This document shows, one piece after another, positions 32,921 to 33,817 of a stretch of DNA of 33,817 bases. The DNA comes from Mesostigma viride (lineage: Eukaryota > Streptophyta > Mesostigmatophyceae > Mesostigmatales > Mesostigmataceae): positions 1 to 33,817 of the forward strand of contig RPFO01001526.1 in NCBI GenBank assembly GCA_009746045.1, in the 5' to 3' direction. The notes below the pieces were generated by a model that did no database searches, was not told the origin of the DNA, and worked only from the letters and a program-made list of their open reading frames with translations. The position numbers and the translations under genes were made by a program. Every line of letters starts with the position of its first letter. Position 1 is the stretch's first letter.

Positions 32921-33587
32921 CCATCCTCGGCCCGCAGCATCAGGGTGAACACAGCATTTCCCTTGCCCGGCCTGCGGCCGGACTGTAACACTGGACTGTC
33001 TCACCGCTTTAACAAAGACGGTTCAGGGCGATATATGTAGTCGCCTCAAAGTTGCACCCGCACGGCCAGCAAATGCTGGGCCGCTGCCATCCCCACTTCA
33101 CAAACACACCCTCTTTCAGAATCTGTCCAGTATTGTTGCCTAATGCATCCCCGTTCGAAAGAGCGACATAATGAAACCACACTGTGAATGAAACAACGCA
33201 GTTTGTTTAACATGCCACGGCGCCGACTATACCTCAAGACCATAGCTGTGTAATGTCGGCGGGACAATGACGGGGTAATGACGCGCAATGACGAGACGAT
33301 GACGCGCGTGATGATTAGGGAACTGTTTGATAACGAAAGGTTAGTGGTTGTAGACTAATTATAGGTCGTTGATTATTCAATGAAGAGGCGGCACACTTAT
33401 GTTTTTGTTCATTATTGCACTGACTTCCGCGCGATGAATCCCACTGAACTGAACTGAACACCGCGCGGCCAATCAATCGTCAACGGCGGTAACTATTGCA
33501 AGTACATATCGGATCCTGCACGCCGATTGGCGACAATTTATTCCTTCCGGCGCACGTGTACGGCGTACTTTTGGTATACTTGCCAGG
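32921..33587. other. Interior of the 3.4-kb TIR element, right part
   Basis: No gene recognised. A short run of ATGACG-type motifs occurs at about 33255-33315 (AATGACGGGGTAATGACGCG). Confidence 0.4.
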
Positions 33588-33817
33588 TTTGTTGCGATTC
33601 TGTTGCATTGCGGAACTCTAGAATTGGTGGGTTTTCAGTTGCGGAACTAGGTGTTGCGATACTCGAGCACGCTCCCATTTTTCATCCAAACATCACTTTT
33701 GAAAAGTGAAGGTGCCATGGTGTGCCCATACCTGCCCTTAATCGAAGTGGATGATAAAATTTTTTTTTTGAGTTGCGATTCTTGTTGCGATACTGCGGGT
33801 GACCCTGTACGGCCGCG

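Larger units (their letters stand above)
30392..33809. mobile_element. TA-flanked TIR element (3.4 kb) without recognisable transposase
   Basis: About 40-bp inverted ends: CAGGGGTCACCCGCAGTATC then GCAACAAGAATCGCAAC from 30394, and the reverse complement (one G fewer) ending at 33807. TA lies on both sides (30392-30393 and 33808-33809). Subterminal copies of TTGCGAT/ATCGCAAC cluster at both ends (30412-30535 and 33588-33792), like transposase-binding repeats of hAT and CACTA elements. No long non-repetitive frame exists inside, so it is probably non-autonomous. The start CAGGG recalls hAT, but no 8-bp duplication is seen. Confidence 0.75.

Noticed and set aside
31972-33040. His/Ala/Ser-rich frames up to 290 codons
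   Set aside because: Translation of the 43-bp minisatellite inside the transposon.

Overview
This is nuclear DNA of a eukaryote with spliced genes and a heavy repeat load. A green alga of the Chlamydomonadales (volvocine-type) fits best. The reasons are a receptor-type class III nucleotidyl cyclase with tandem cyclase domains, GC-rich exons with GT/AG introns, a Ty1/copia-type retrotransposon, a split-direct-repeat element resembling the TOC/Kangaroo/PAT group, and very abundant micro- and minisatellites. The species cannot be named from sequence alone. No rRNA, tRNA, CRISPR or prokaryotic operon was seen.

The main host content is one plus-strand gene scattered over about 24.7 kb (5539-30256). 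I reconstruct seven exons with mutually consistent phases: 5539-6046, 8447-8731, 18405-19020, 22794-22867, 23689-24838, 28386-28873 and 30031-30256. Together they encode part of a type I periplasmic-binding-protein-like ectodomain, an EGF-like motif, one transmembrane helix and two class III cyclase domains. The first cyclase domain keeps the metal aspartates. The second keeps the Asn/Arg pair. They look like two halves of one active site. The 5' end lies upstream (outside the window or unrecognised), and the last residues are uncertain.

Everything else is upstream flank or intron filler. 1-3463: a young non-autonomous LTR retrotransposon whose left LTR is interrupted by a 5'-truncated LINE. 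3464-4371: a 73-bp minisatellite. 4401-4900: G-rich 5-mer and 10-mer arrays. Intron 1: about 1 kb of C/T-rich low complexity and a graded tetranucleotide array. Intron 2: a complete antisense copia-type element (8838-16654) with identical 617-bp LTRs, then a 10-bp G-rich array. Intron 3: a split-direct-repeat element (19583-21493) and duplicated splice-acceptor sequence. Intron 4: a 9-bp array. Intron 5: a 41-bp satellite split by a 1.3-kb insertion, then a TA-flanked TIR element. Intron 6: a 690-bp TIR element with an 8-bp target duplication. 30392-33809: a 3.4-kb TIR element without a recognisable transposase, carrying a 43-bp minisatellite.

The most unusual items are the copia-type element (domain order integrase, protease-like, RT, RNase H; an additional ORF ahead of gag; AGTT...AACT LTR ends), the split-direct-repeat element, and the receptor cyclase with complementary degenerate cyclase domains inside TE-bloated introns.
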